The notes under the pieces were generated by a model, which saw nothing but the letters and a program-made list of their open reading frames with translations, was not told the DNA's origin and did not search any database. Positions 41,501-45,169 of a stretch of 64,000 nt of DNA are shown in pieces (the first letter of the stretch is position 1; each line of letters starts with the position of its first letter). The position numbers and the translations under genes are program-made. The stretch is taken from NCBI GenBank assembly GCA_037893245.1, contig JBAIAA010000077.1:62001-126000 (forward strand), in the 5' to 3' direction. Source of the DNA: Crossaster papposus. Taxonomy: Eukaryota > Echinodermata > Asteroidea > Velatida > Solasteridae.

Positions 41501-42025
41501 ACTTTCTATTTCATTTAACTGTAAAATTTGTAAAATGTTATCAAATTCATTTTGTTGTACATGTTCTATTACCCAAAAAATGTTAATAATTTATATTTGT
41601 GGAATTTATTATAATTGGTGATGTGTATTAAAATTTGTGGCGTTTGAATTTTTATTAAATTAATTTCAAATTTGTAATTATATTTTGATCTATTTTACCC
41701 CCGACGACCGCCCATTACGACTGTGCTTCACAAAAGAGAGGCTGGAGCTAAAACTACTAGCCCAAATCGAAATATCGTGGTATCATTTTCCTTCTAGAAA
41801 GAGTCTCCATCATAGTTTTGGCCCCAGAATAGTGTAAGTATACTTGTCGTTTTTTTATGGGCCATCCTGTGGGCCTATAGCTCATAATAAGTATACATGT
41901 AATGATTTTATAATCGATGATAATATAAGATATTATAATACAGAACAAAACTATAGGAGAAACACTCACTGTGATGGTTGAAAAGTAACAGCAAGGGCGA
42001 GCGTGACCGAATACAAAACAAACAT
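2299..42025 (-). CDS. Adhesion G-protein-coupled receptor, 18 exons seen, 3' end outside window
   Basis: Joined exons, 5' to 3': 42025-41970, 25339-25275, 22335-22246, 19587-19486, 18719-18456, 17800-17689, 16228-16003, 14026-13846, 13256-12963, 12488-12164, 11591-11465, 7633-7463, 6541-6389, 6192-5820, 5071-4881, 3845-3669, 3349-3237, 2564-2299. Every junction uses GT-AG and keeps phase, giving about 1095 residues. Order: signal peptide (1-18), cysteine-rich/EGF-like modules (about 20-105), beta-sandwich-like stalk (about 106-671), GAIN domain (672-960), GPS, then TM1 to the start of TM4. The membrane part resembles the ADGRG group (GPR126/GPR64-like), so a cell-surface receptor cleaved into adhesive ectodomain and 7TM subunits is expected. 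TM4-TM7 and the tail are not in the window. The ligand is unknown. The link from the signal exon to the rest rests on phase only. Confidence 0.85.
2615..2780 (+). mobile_element. MITE with ATATGTGGCAGAG-type ends
   Basis: Inverted ends: ATATATGGCAGAGAAAACCCC at the left and AGGGGGATCCTCCTCTACCAT at the right. A better preserved copy is at 26900-27062. A derivative with long poly-G tracts is at 15720-15860. Confidence 0.55.
2885..3218 (+). mobile_element. tRNA-derived SINE with ATT tail
   Basis: B-box-like GTGGGTTCGAGACC at about 2928, then GGGCAAGGCACTTTGTC, and a 3' end GCGCTTTACAAGAACTGG followed by TTATTATTATT. The GCGCTTTACAA plus ATT-repeat tail is typical of SINEs mobilised by L2/CR1-type LINEs. 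It sits in the intron between exons 17 and 18. Confidence 0.7.
3237..3349 (-). CDS. aGPCR exon 17: TM1
   Basis: A 113-nt exon. After NIHGRKIVSFALDVIS it encodes the hydrophobic helix CGVSIVALIITILIYSG. It ends in phase 2 (AG), completed to Arg by exon 18. Confidence 0.85.
3350..3668. other. aGPCR intron, nothing recognised
   Basis: AT-rich intron between TM1 and GPS exons. I see no gene or named repeat. Confidence 0.6.
3669..3845 (-). CDS. aGPCR exon 16: GPS autoproteolysis motif
   Basis: A 177-nt exon with the full GPS cysteine/tryptophan pattern: CVFWDF, DWSQEGC, VCLCDHATNFAVLV. Known chemistry places autocleavage before the Thr of the His-X-Thr tripeptide, here H-A-T. The new N-terminus (TNFAVL...) would be the tethered agonist. 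Confidence 0.92.
3846..4880. other. aGPCR intron with repeat segment
   Basis: No gene. The part 4510-4725 carries a diverged copy of the right half of the 311-950 repeat, including CCTCTATTGTTCTACGTCCCC and CA-rich tail. At 4375-4470 there are short GGAGACC/GGTCTCC inverted pairs. Confidence 0.55.
4881..5071 (-). CDS. aGPCR exon 15: GAIN subdomain B
   Basis: A 191-nt exon reading VPISFVMYDSSNLF, then SRIISASVLN and PVISAFNLR, the beta-strands that precede the GPS motif in adhesion GPCRs. Donor CGA/GTAAGC, phase 0 out. Confidence 0.85.
5072..5819. other. aGPCR intron, no gene seen
   Basis: AT-rich. The stretch 5465-5590 has repeated GCGCAATGCGCA/ACGCA words and looks like decayed MITE sequence, but I could not define its ends. 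Confidence 0.5.
5820..6192 (-). CDS. aGPCR exon 14: GAIN domain core
   Basis: A 373-nt exon, the longest. VMVVNNLLQVD and VVQALERQVFNVL match GAIN subdomain A helices; then come VAVVAMNF and an acidic loop (DDDIDVYQDDDVEIL), and finally ASIQLPAEIL at the entry to subdomain B. Confidence 0.85.
6389..6541 (-). CDS. aGPCR exon 13: start of GAIN domain, helical part
   Basis: A 153-nt phase 0-0 exon, helix-rich (VEQTAEFLAML, SAANILDNIV), as in GAIN subdomain A. The donor GAG/GTCAGT is slightly weak. An extra small exon between this one and exon 12 cannot be excluded. Confidence 0.7.
6845..7085 (+). mobile_element. TTAA-flanked MITE, copy 1
   Basis: Starts TTAACGAGTTTGCG and ends CGCGCGAACTGGTTAA, inverted versions of the ends of the cleaner copy at 26241-26481. 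Internal words (ATTTCCGGCCTTGC, AACTCGATCCGA) are shared. Just before it (6785-6845) is a fragment related to 42300-42440. Confidence 0.7.
7463..7633 (-). CDS. aGPCR exon 12: end of stalk
   Basis: A 171-nt phase 0-0 exon with a cysteine cluster (DCDSDRCVCVPIGDC) followed by MTLTVTNHARLATSKTLK, the closing strand of an FN3-like repeat. Donor GTGAGTA. Confidence 0.75.
7871..8109. mobile_element. Fold-back of two tRNA-like SINE ends
   Basis: A 239-bp palindrome. Outer arms AAGAAATTGGCAAG / CCAATTTCTTTG; inner arms GTCTCCCAAATTGTCAGTATC (7958) and its reverse complement (8001). Each half ends in a tRNA-like B-box region. A fragment of the right half recurs at 20091-20154. The flanking 8110-8480 shows nothing else. 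Confidence 0.7.
8480..10990 (-). pseudogene. Dead Ty3/mag-type retrotransposon (Gag zinc knuckle, PR, RT, IN)
   Basis: An old antisense element in the intron between aGPCR exons 11 and 12. On the minus strand, from 5': a broken zinc knuckle near 10915-10965 (CGKC then NHFQSVC in another frame), a protease-to-RT linker (10315-10719, the longest open piece), RT with MRVCLDPRELNKAIKR near 10120-10150 and TPFGRYRYLRMPFGIAS near 9925-9970, then integrase HHCC remnants (VLYWPGM near 9440) and core pieces down to about 8500. Stops and frameshifts occur throughout. No LTRs found. Domain order and wording resemble the intact parts of the element at 60.0 kb, so it is the same clade. Confidence 0.8.
11000..11464. 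other. aGPCR intron, nothing recognised
   Basis: AT-rich non-coding stretch between the dead retroelement and exon 11. Confidence 0.5.
11465..11591 (-). CDS. aGPCR exon 11: stalk repeat
   Basis: A 127-nt exon reading VKFTTYDIHSGVRTIEW, the same D.xSG..xIEW pattern as the other stalk repeats. Acceptor GTCAG, donor GTAAAG, phase 0 out. Confidence 0.75.
11622..11710 (+). repeat. 24-bp minisatellite
   Basis: About three and a half copies of a unit CATGGAGGGGCGACATGGGGGTGG. It abuts the SINE that follows. Confidence 0.85.
11708..12045 (+). mobile_element. tRNA-derived SINE with conserved-looking central domain
   Basis: GTGTAGAGCACTTGTC (A-box side) and CCCGGGTTCGATTCTCAG (B-box) mark a tRNA-like head. 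The body has GTTTTTCTCCGGGTTCTCCG, a motif I recognise from SINEs of several invertebrate phyla (Deu/Meta-SINE-like; family not verified). It lies between exons 10 and 11. Confidence 0.7.
12164..12488 (-). CDS. aGPCR exon 10: stalk repeat
   Basis: A 325-nt exon containing FRVLYEVDHIGG and IRFWVEARDLAGHS, again FN3-like strand patterns, ending near SSPPVIDDLL. It starts with two nt completing a Gly-to-Asp junction codon and ends in phase 2. Confidence 0.75.
12693..12900 (+). repeat. Dispersed intronic repeat, copy 2
   Basis: Matches 2085-2290 in the same orientation (see that entry). Confidence 0.7.
12963..13256 (-). CDS. aGPCR exon 9: FN3-like end and next stalk repeat
   Basis: A 294-nt phase 1-1 exon. 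It opens GVYSVVLSAVDNVGN, the typical last strand of an FN3-like domain, then starts a new module with FFDNDPDDI. The donor GTGAGC at 12962 is preferred over reading further, because only it keeps phase with exon 10. Confidence 0.75.
13257..13845. other. aGPCR intron, nothing recognised
   Basis: Strongly AT-rich, with TTTTACAATTTGAC-type short words repeated. No gene. Confidence 0.5.
13846..14026 (-). CDS. aGPCR exon 8: FN3-like stalk domain, first half
   Basis: A 181-nt exon starting EIITISWQGWADDLAGIKEY. The Trp followed by D..GI..Y and alternating strands is what fibronectin-III-like repeats of invertebrate surface proteins look like. Phase 0 in, phase 1 out. Confidence 0.75.
14105..14260 (+). 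repeat. Short direct repeats CCTGAATYCTGCAAAATCCTGC
   Basis: The word CTGCAAAATCCTGC and shorter relatives occur four or more times between 14136 and 14252. A small degenerate repeat inside an intron. Confidence 0.5.
14456..15689. mobile_element. Fold-back transposon, MULE-like, 9-bp target duplication
   Basis: Two arms of about 550 bp (14458-15015 and 15140-15689) are near-perfect inverted copies around a 120-bp spacer. The ends are TAGTCTTGATCCAAGACCG. CTATGAAGC stands on both sides (14447-14455 and 15690-15698). Nine-bp duplications and very long inverted ends point to a Mutator-like origin. Ends resemble those of 39043-40492. No protein coding seen. Confidence 0.85.
15720..15865. repeat. 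MITE derivative with two long poly-G runs
   Basis: G runs of about 14 and 18 bases (near 15767 and 15829) flank GTAACAATAATCTAAAAAGTG, which matches the middle of the 2615-2780 MITE. The runs expand what are short G-tracts in that copy. Confidence 0.55.
16003..16228 (-). CDS. aGPCR exon 7: stalk segment
   Basis: A 226-nt exon beginning LRYDVYSTSGGY, with an aromatic- and Asp-rich strand pattern and two cysteines (YHCVDIG, GRGCQM). Donor CAG/GTAATT, phase 0 out. The fold is not recognised; it is probably a beta-sandwich. Confidence 0.75.
16263..16435. mobile_element. Fold-back element with CGAGCCGAAGGCG tip
   Basis: Arms GTGATAATGACTGGGTTGGGGGA and TCCCCCAACCTGGTCATTATCAC surround GGCCGAGCCGAAGGCG. 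An internal GGTCCATTAGCAGCGGTCA is duplicated. Related copy at 38005-38105. Confidence 0.75.
16445..16598 (-). mobile_element. TTAA MITE, truncated copy
   Basis: TTAACCAGTCGCGCCGGA followed by the reverse-strand interior of the 26241-26481 MITE (GAGCAAGGCCGGAAATG, GTGCTTCCCGGTATC). The far end is replaced by a G-rich tract. Confidence 0.65.
16598..16698 (+). repeat. Poly-G / GGCGGAGGG low-complexity tract
   Basis: About 100 bases almost entirely G with a few GGCGGAGGG and GAGGTGG breaks. It creates several meaningless open frames on both strands. Confidence 0.9.
17165..17680 (+). mobile_element. Repeat ending in poly-C, with a MITE inserted in it
   Basis: The outer parts (17165-17309 and 17586-17680) match 36300-36525. 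Between them is a palindromic insert (about 17310-17583) with ends CTGACCTC.. / ..GAAGTCAG and inner arms around CACCTGGACATTTCATTGGC. TATGGCTCA stands on both sides, and the 36.4-kb copy represents the unoccupied site. An 8-9-bp duplication suggests a hAT-type MITE. Confidence 0.75.
17689..17800 (-). CDS. aGPCR exon 6: stalk segment
   Basis: A 112-nt exon with two cysteines (QDCTTFF and LVSCETTFDLDY). It is needed to bridge phase 1 of exon 5 to the phase-2 start of exon 7. It lies directly beside a poly-C tract and MITE insertion, which may hide it from gene finders. Confidence 0.7.
18000..18350. repeat. Half copies of the GGTATAGGTAGTTTTGGC fold-back family
   Basis: CTCCATCCATTGGTATAGGTAGTTTTGGC and AAATTGAGATTTCTTGGTATC match pieces of 23930-24370, 41700-41880 and the inverted pair at 56830-57190. 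It lies between exons 5 and 6. Confidence 0.6.
18456..18719 (-). CDS. aGPCR exon 5: stalk segment
   Basis: A 264-nt phase 1-1 exon after the EGF modules. It is cysteine-free and rich in Ser, Thr and Val with alternating hydrophobics, as in beta-sandwich domains. No named domain is recognised. Acceptor CTCCAG, donor GTAAGT. Confidence 0.75.
18850..19265 (+). pseudogene. Non-LTR retrotransposon reverse transcriptase remnant
   Basis: The plus strand reads VLIYADNTTLFQSI (decayed YADD active site) at about 18872, then pieces in shifted frames ending LLGVTFTLQLSWVHV and ISRLQGMLSLF. This is the palm-to-thumb region of a LINE reverse transcriptase. Several frameshifts; no ends seen. Confidence 0.7.
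19486..19587 (-). CDS. aGPCR exon 4: EGF-like domain
   Basis: A 102-nt phase 1-1 exon with six cysteines, including NGQCTCSNGFSGTDC, the signature C-terminal half of an EGF module. Acceptor TTTTGCCAG, donor GTAAGT. Confidence 0.85.
19588..22245. other. aGPCR intron without recognisable gene
   Basis: Contains the SINE-like fragments at 20091-20154 and 21290-21380. An 86-codon open frame at 20615-20875 has no recognisable motif. Otherwise AT-rich with nothing I can name. Confidence 0.5.
21290..21385 (+). mobile_element. tRNA-like SINE head
   Basis: ATCTCAGTTGGTAGAGCGCC is a good A-box and GCAAGTTCAAGTCCCGCC a good B-box, ending CTTGCCAATTTCTTTG. The middle does not fold as a complete tRNA anticodon arm, so SINE is preferred over a tRNA gene. 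Confidence 0.65.
22246..22335 (-). CDS. aGPCR exon 3: EGF-like domain
   Basis: Ninety nt encode one complete EGF-like module: six cysteines with CLNGGSC, CAC and GYYSPQC spacing. Acceptor TTCTTCAG, donor GTGAGTA, phase 1 to phase 1, the usual symmetrical arrangement of shuffled EGF exons. Confidence 0.85.
22929..23316 (+). mobile_element. 388-bp TTAA-flanked MITE
   Basis: Begins TTAAAGGGATTGTATAC..CGTTTGGTAATTAC and ends with the inverted ..AATTACCAAACGTCTACCTTTAA. TTAA duplication with an AAAGG end suggests a Kolobok-type origin. The 78-codon frame inside is not a known protein. Confidence 0.75.
23590..23870 (-). mobile_element. tRNA-derived SINE
   Basis: On the minus strand: AGCGTAGCGGTTC (A-box side), CCCGGGTTCGAATCC (B-box), GGATTGGGTTTTTAGTCC in the body, and a 3' tail that on the plus strand is TTTTATTATTATTATT. 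A complete-looking copy of about 280 bp. Confidence 0.75.
24715..25075. mobile_element. Palindromic MITE with AGGGCCCAATTTCTTGGC ends
   Basis: Arms 24718-24890 and 24925-25073 are inverted copies (CAGGGCCCAATTTCTTGGCT ... AGCCAAGAAATTGGGCCCTG). The inner stem contains GTGCTTACAGGGTAAGCAC. The first 75 bases of the window (AAAATTTGCTTAGCACAAC) look like the interior of a related family. Confidence 0.85.
25275..25339 (-). CDS. aGPCR exon 2: short cysteine-rich module
   Basis: Acceptor TTTACAG and donor GTAAGT bound 65 nt that read DITCSRCCSGWTG and on to GCTT. The CCxGW pattern is common just before EGF repeats in extracellular proteins. Phase 2 in, phase 1 out, matching the neighbouring exons. 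Confidence 0.7.
26241..26481 (+). mobile_element. TTAA MITE, best copy
   Basis: TTAACCAGTTCGCGCCGG at the left and CCGGCGCGAACTGGTTAA at the right form perfect terminal inverted repeats that include TTAA. TTAA target choice with CC.. ends fits piggyBac-like elements. Related copies at 6845-7085 and 16445-16598. Confidence 0.8.
26900..27062 (-). mobile_element. MITE with GATATGTGGCAGAG ends
   Basis: GATATGTGGCAGAGGGGTACCCCC and GGGGGTTTTCTCTGCCACATATC form the inverted ends. Same family as 2615-2780. Confidence 0.75.
27580..27729 (+). repeat. DIRS left inverted terminal repeat
   Basis: About 150 bases from GAGAGACTCACTCAGATT to CCTTGTCTTT, inverted relative to 32351-32505. The outermost 22-24 bases (27558-27581) are unique to the left end and are matched only by the internal complementary region. 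Confidence 0.9.
27802..29258 (+). pseudogene. DIRS Gag-like ORF, one frameshift
   Basis: Starts MDRKSNRLRSTSS at 27802. After a Pro/Ser-rich stretch the coding frame changes between about 28035 and 28080: the first part is open to 28275, but sense continues in the frame ending at 29258. The second part has Pro/Gln/Met-rich sequence (PSQGSTSGPP, YGMLPYGMSVPWMMP), then a helical region, and a basic C-terminus (RFATARSHTRGRRGG), as in DIRS Gag. A single-base indel is the simplest explanation. Confidence 0.75.
29420..31312 (+). CDS. DIRS reverse transcriptase / RNase H polyprotein
   Basis: A 630-codon open frame. RT palm: SIDLKDAYF (residues 88-96) and YLDD (154-157). RNase H: Asp320 (LYTDAS), Glu352 (NYLELLAVW), Asp377 (VITDST), Asp428 (VIADS), all four acidic residues present. 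The part from about 446 (VDLFATRLNTQLQRF, GYAFPPFALL) is the domain found after RNase H in DIRS1-like elements, often called Dam-methylase-like. Homology-like sequence continues upstream of the listed start past an in-frame TAA at 29360-29362, so the N-terminus is probably truncated by a nonsense change. Confidence 0.9.
   Translation: MTIIQSDTHKSALSAEVQTMLEKGAISRVEHMTDQFISSVFLIPKKTGDLRPIFNLRPLNKFIRYHHFKMEGLASVKNLLQPNDFLVSIDLKDAYFSVPIHPPHRKFLRFIWLEQVYQFTCLPFGLSSSPRTFTKILKPVAAFLRQEGIRCVFYLDDILVLGATHKECRSNLQQTLLLLQDLGFVVNFAKSQLEPTRELVYLGFIINTMNMTLSLTREKLEKIVSHCRQVQQSNNLTVRDIASLIGRMSATIQAVLPAPLFYRCLQNDQNCALQRCKSYESPVTLSKDSKEELQWWIASIQAWNGHQLVQDNPNLHLYTDASLMGWGAHLDGTRTGGRWTQQEQSNHINYLELLAVWYALKSLLTSHTNKHIRVITDSTSTVAYISHKGGTHSQQLSRLAVQIWVWCLQRGLIISAEDLPGSQNVIADSMSRMFNDGSEWFLFFSLLFEKIMDRFAFQPEVDLFATRLNTQLQRFVSWNPDPWAWAVDALLMTWTDIQGYAFPPFALLARCLQKVSRDKADLVLIAPVWKTQPWYPLLLQLTVCNPLLLPKRSDLLRLPHNLEHHPLAHKMQLAAWRLSGKPWQRKEFHRMCQTPYCHPGDRTLTNSLNLHGDAGIAGVLNGKLIQFTPL
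31165..32131 (+). pseudogene. DIRS tyrosine recombinase, frameshifted
   Basis: The N-terminal part (from an ATG near 31165 to about 31373) is in frame 1 and overlaps the RT ORF, as usual for DIRS. The rest (about 31374-32131) is in frame 2. A one-base shift near 31374 separates them. The downstream frame, numbered from its first Met at 31349, keeps the catalytic set Arg92 (TAGRCSS), His207 and Arg210 (HSTR), Trp233 and nucleophile Tyr243 (AFYCR). It would integrate circular cDNA without target duplication. Alternative: a programmed shift, but no slippery heptamer is visible. Confidence 0.85.
32152..32259 (+). repeat. DIRS internal complementary region
   Basis: The first part (TCTGAGTGAGTCTC..ATAATT) is the reverse complement of the left element end. 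The second (AATTCCCTAATTATG..GACTCAG) is the reverse complement of the right end. They join at AATT, 32185-32188. In the DIRS-1 model this segment templates end joining into a circle. Confidence 0.92.
32351..32565 (+). repeat. DIRS right inverted terminal repeat plus right-end extension
   Basis: 32351-32505 is the inverted copy of the left repeat. 32495-32565 (CTCCTCCATTATCTC to AATTAGGGAATT) is the right-specific outer segment. Confidence 0.9.
33044..34661. mobile_element. 1.6-kb TTAA-flanked inverted-repeat element
   Basis: TTAAAGAGCACCTCTAA at 33044 is inverted at the right end as TTAGAGGTGCTCTTTAA (to 34661), both including TTAA. This suggests a Kolobok/piggyBac-type target. No transposase recognised. 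A minus-strand frame from 34002 (MAESYNSWEDLSEY..) looks coding-like but has no known domain. Confidence 0.75.
34975..35185 (+). repeat. Three tandem copies of a 73-77-bp unit
   Basis: AATAAATRCCYRGGA starts at 34975, 35052 and 35125. Each unit ends in ATTGGTYGRGA, an inverted CCAAT core; the last two are followed by CACGTG-type words (ATCACGTGG, GTCACGTGG). Confidence 0.8.
35537..35647. mobile_element. Near-perfect hairpin element
   Basis: The 38-base arms TAATCACTCTGTTTAATACC..GTGCT and their exact inverse flank a loop TATAATTACCCTCGCCTTCGG.. with the CGCCTTCGGCTCGG tip shared with 16263-16435 and 38005-38105. Confidence 0.85.
36300..36525 (+). repeat. Copy of the 17165-17680 repeat without insert
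   Basis: CTGAATTCGGGGAGCGAGCGCGGAGC to a poly-C tract, collinear with the 17-kb copy minus its palindromic insert. Confidence 0.75.
36953..37155. mobile_element. Nested palindrome with GACGTCAATATT units
   Basis: Outer ends TATGGTGGCCCTGAAGGGAC / GTCCCTTCAGGGCCACCATA. Inside, GTGAATATTGACGTCAATATTCAC occurs on each arm, itself a palindrome, and a third relative forms the centre (CGCGAATATTGACGTCAAA..). The end segment recurs at 40770-40795. Confidence 0.85.
38005..38105. mobile_element. Fold-back element with CGCCTTCGGCTCGG tip
   Basis: GTGATAATGACCGGGTCGGGGG and the inverted GGTCATCCCCCAACC flank CCTCGCCTTCGGCTCGGCCC. Same family as 16263-16435; one arm shortened. Confidence 0.7.
39043..40492. 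mobile_element. MULE-like element with 9-bp target duplication and helicase fragment
   Basis: Ends TAGCCTTGGTCAAGGCG (39043) and its inverse (to 40492), with inverted-repeat similarity of about 150 bases (GGCCACTATT, CCTTGGATCATT shared). TGTAGTATT flanks both sides (39034-39042 and 40493-40501). The ends resemble those of 14456-15689. It sits in aGPCR intron 1 and carries the pseudogene listed next. Confidence 0.88.
39955..40137 (-). pseudogene. RecQ-like helicase N-terminal fragment
   Basis: From ATG at 40137 the minus strand reads MADIQRRLSSEDL, then FRPEQRMAIRIL, which resembles the Q-motif/motif 0 region of RecQ helicases. After a frame change near 40015 it reads VFVNLPTGYGKSVIFQ, a RecQ-type Walker A (motif I) with the invariant GKS (39974-39997). 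A stop follows two codons later (TGA about 39961). Only the first part of the helicase is present, so it cannot be functional. It is either a captured host exon or the relic of an element-borne helicase gene. Confidence 0.75.
40825..41400 (+). repeat. Two adjacent minisatellites, GAACCACGACGTTTTGAAAGTT and CCATGGTGTTCTCCC
   Basis: 40825-40930 has four units of about 22-25 bp. 40935-41400 starts with a clean 15-bp unit (CATGGTGTTCTCCCC) and decays rightwards into CATGGTGTTCATCC, CCCATGGGATC and longer units. The open frames here are products of the repeat. Confidence 0.85.
41700..41885. repeat. Half copy of the 56830-57190 fold-back family
   Basis: CTGTGCTTCACAAAAGAG, GAGCTAAAACTACTAGCCCAAATCG and TTCTAGAAAGAGTCTCC match in order. 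Confidence 0.65.
41970..42025 (-). CDS. aGPCR exon 1: start codon and signal peptide
   Basis: ATG at 42025-42023 is followed by a hydrophobic stretch (MFVLYSVTLALAV) and then a GTGAGTG donor. It ends in phase 2 (CA), which joins the G that opens the exon at 25339 to form a Gln codon. That makes a typical cleavable signal peptide running into the cysteine-rich module. The intron is 16.6 kb and holds the DIRS and helicase-bearing elements. A 5' UTR exon further right is possible. Assignment to this gene is inferred from phase and position. Confidence 0.55.
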
Positions 42026-42289
42026 GATGCCTCCTGAAAGCCCCTGGTCGAAACAGAATAGAAATGGGTTGATGAATATTACATTTTACACAGTCATATC
42101 GCTGTGGTTATCGTCGCAGTTTCATTTAATTTGGTGGCATTCAGTATCATAATCATAACCTAATTATAAAAGCCCAAGAGAAACGTGTGTGGGAATCCTC
42201 TGATAAATGGCGTCGGGCAGTTGTTCTCGTGTTGTTTTTGTTTTTATCATAATCGCCGTTGGGCGATCGTGATTTGTTTAAATGAAAGT

Positions 42290-43130
42290 TGTTGTAACAA
42301 TTACAGGATATCTTGCGCAATCATTTTGCTGGATGCCTACAATCATTATTTATTTTCAAATAAGTAAGATATTTCCTAATAATTTGGTAGTAAATTGTTT
42401 CGATATCTGCAAATGGCGTATCCTACCTTTAAATGGCGGGGAAATGGATAGATTACAATGTGCAACTCAACTCGCCTTGTGCTATGTTCCATCCGCAAGG
42501 CGCTACGACTCTCTGGTATTGTTTTGTCCCGCACAGGTCTTTATAATTATTACGTTGGCAATAGTATTTGACTGGTTACAGACTATTTTATTTGTTCAGT
42601 GATCCACAACGTTCCCGCCCACTCTGGGCATTGTGAGCAAGTCTCCTTTTATTTGGTTCATTTTCAGTGTTATAATTGCTGGGTCTTATGAACTATTCAA
42701 TGAGGTATGTGAACAGGAAATTCGTTCCAAATAATAATATTTGCTTTGTCAATGTCCCTATAGCATACCGCCAAAGCCTGTTGTGTAAATTATGGTGATC
42801 CTACATATACAGTATGCTCAAAGAACAGCTAGTAATGGCGGAAACATGCATGGCATTATACCGTTCGAATATTTGTCATAAAAGCGATCGCGAATTTTTC
42901 TTTATAAAATTCTATTTTTTAGAATAATTACATGATATCTTGGGCAATCATCTTGCTGGATGCCTAGAATCATTATTTACTTTCAAATGAGTAAGATATT
43001 TCTTAATAATTCAGTAGTAAGTATTTAATTCGATATCTGCAAATGTGGTATCCTACCTTTAACTACATGTATGTTGTATCTTGTGCCATAAATTTGTGCG
43101 AATAAAGATATTATTATTATTAAACTTCCC
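42290..43130 (+). repeat. Two LINE/SINE 3'-end fragments
   Basis: GATATCTTGSGCAATCAT..TTGCTGGATGCCT..AATCATTATTTA occurs at about 42306 and 42943. The second runs on to GAATAAAGATATTATTATTATT, a typical retroposon 3' tail. A third shorter copy is at 6785-6845. Confidence 0.65.
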
Positions 43131-43583
43131 TAGTTTCAAGACAGTTTGCGTGTGCCATTTTTAAAACGTGACTCACAGTTACAGGTGACTACTGGTGGCC
43201 CCTTCTATACAGTTTTAATGACGGATACTTTGCTATAGCTTTACTGTACATAGCAACTATTTAACGACAGTTTTACTTAAAAAAAAAAAAACCAAGCACA
43301 ACGCTTTCGCACAATGCTTTCGTCATTTGGGAGTCATGGCGTACAGCGGAGTGGGTTTTCATTCCTTGCCTGATTTCGTGGGTTTTCAGTCCCTGCCTGA
43401 TTCCCACTAGTTTGTCCCCATAAACAGAAGAATATTCTTCCTCTTAATATCCTCTAAAACCTTTACAACCGTAACTATACTTCTCATTGTCTTGTTTTGT
43501 CAAGCTTTCGAGTTACAGTGCCTTGAGGAGCTTTTTGAGGAACTCTTGATTTCATGTGATAAGATCAAGCATGCGTGATTGAT

Positions 43584-44070
43584 TAAAGCCCCTTTACACA
43601 AGATGGCGATTTATGTGCCTCCCTTGTGCAATCATAACATTTGCCAGGTCGCCGTTAGAGGCTCAAATGAGGCAGAATGGTTGCTTAGGTCGTTCAAAGG
43701 TGGTACACATGATGTTCAGACATCCCCATGGAAGCCATGGTCGCCGTAAATGTTTGAACATGTTCAAAACAGTCATACAAAGGTCGCCGATGACCGGGAA
43801 ATTGGTTGCTCAAAGGTGGCTCAAAATGAGACAGAAGGGAGTATCAAGCATTGTCGTGGTTGCAGAGTGGAGGCACAGTGGTCGCCCAATGGTCGCGCTC
43901 ACAGATCGCCATAAAAATGGTCAATTTTTTGGGGGGGTTCAAGGGAGGCACAAGTATCGCTGGAGCAGTTACATAGAACAAGATTATCTGGGTTTCGGCG
44001 ACCATTGCGTCCTGGCCAAATTTGTGTCGCTCAAAGGTGGCAGCCCTGTGTAAATTGGCCCTTATTAACA
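43584..44070. mobile_element. MITE with AAGCCCCTTTACACA ends
   Basis: AAAGCCCCTTTACACAAGATGGC at the left and GGCAGCCCTGTGTAAATTGGCCCTT at the right are imperfect inverted ends. The interior is repetitive (AAAGGTGG, GGTCGCC). The 146-codon frame 43613-44053 lies inside it and is not a recognisable protein. Confidence 0.55.
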
Positions 44071-44273
44071 ATGCGGTATGCTGTACGTGTTGGTACTATA
44101 CCAATCCACAAACACTGAGGCATTGTAAAAGCGCAACTCACCCAGACAAATAACAGTGTGGGGTTTCCCCGCCTGACCTCCCTAACTACAGTCCATTCAA
44201 AGAACATAAATTCCAGATTGTTACTCCCGGTCTCAAGGAATTAAAGGGAAGTTCCAGGCTCAATTAAATTGAA

Positions 44274-44620
44274 TTAGTACAGTGTGTTATGTCATAAATT
44301 TTGATCCAGCTGGATTTTTGTGCCAAAATAGATTTTATTGGCTAACTTTGTCAATTTGGGGGTGCTGATTTCAAAAAAGTCAGGTGCCATTTTTTTAAAC
44401 TGCGTCTTCAGTCGCCATTTTGAATTTCAAAAAGGGCGCCATTGTTCATTATGTTTTCGCCCCTATCTCCACTTGTGAGCAACTTAGAAGAGTGAAAATG
44501 GTGGCAACACTCATGTTTGTGATACTAGAGACTACTTTAAAAGCATTCCCTTACGAATATGTTTGGCCGCCATCTTGAATTTCAAAATGGCCGCCGTTTT
44601 TAATATGTTTGCTTACATTT
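44274..44620 (+). repeat. Left terminal inverted repeat of the CXC element
   Basis: At least 340 bases, with palindromes at 44413-44438 and 44566-44596 and a half-site at 44714-44728 just inside. Confidence 0.8.
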
Positions 44621-45169
44621 CACTTGTAAACAGCTAAAACTCCGACGATGATGTCATATGGTATACTCGTGTTTATGAGATTCCAAAATGCCTGCATCAA
44701 CTTCACATGTGTTAAATTTCAAAATGGCTGTCCTTTTACCTATTTCTTTTACGGTAGTTGCGTTCATTTGTATTTGACATTGTGTTTTTGCATTATGCTT
44801 TAGATTGAATCTGGAAGACACAAGCGCAGGTTGTGTCTTCAGAGAAAGACTGTGAAGAATTGTGTTACATGACCATGGCTGATGGATCAATATCCTTGAC
44901 TTAATTGTTTAAAACATCACTGACAAAGCTTATATAAGGTCAGTGACTGTGAAAGTGATCATGGACATTTTACAATGCCAGGGAACTTGAATATTACGAT
45001 TAGTAATCTGCACTGTTTATTACAATGCTATATATAGCCATTTTAGTAAATATTAGTCTTCGTTAAGTAGTATTGTTTTTCAAAATCTCTTTTTTGTCTG
45101 CATTGTTCTTTAGATCTAAAGCAGAAGAGACAAGTTCGAGTTCATATTCAATCAAGTTCAAGCTTAATA

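Noticed and set aside
43613..44053. 146-codon frame that could look like a gene
   Set aside because: It lies within the inverted ends of a MITE and is made of internal repeats; no domain recognised.
44241..44248. TTAAAGGG as the definite left end of the CXC element
   Set aside because: No inverted partner CCCTTTAA was found near 56190, and inverted-repeat similarity only begins at about 44274, so the end is left open.
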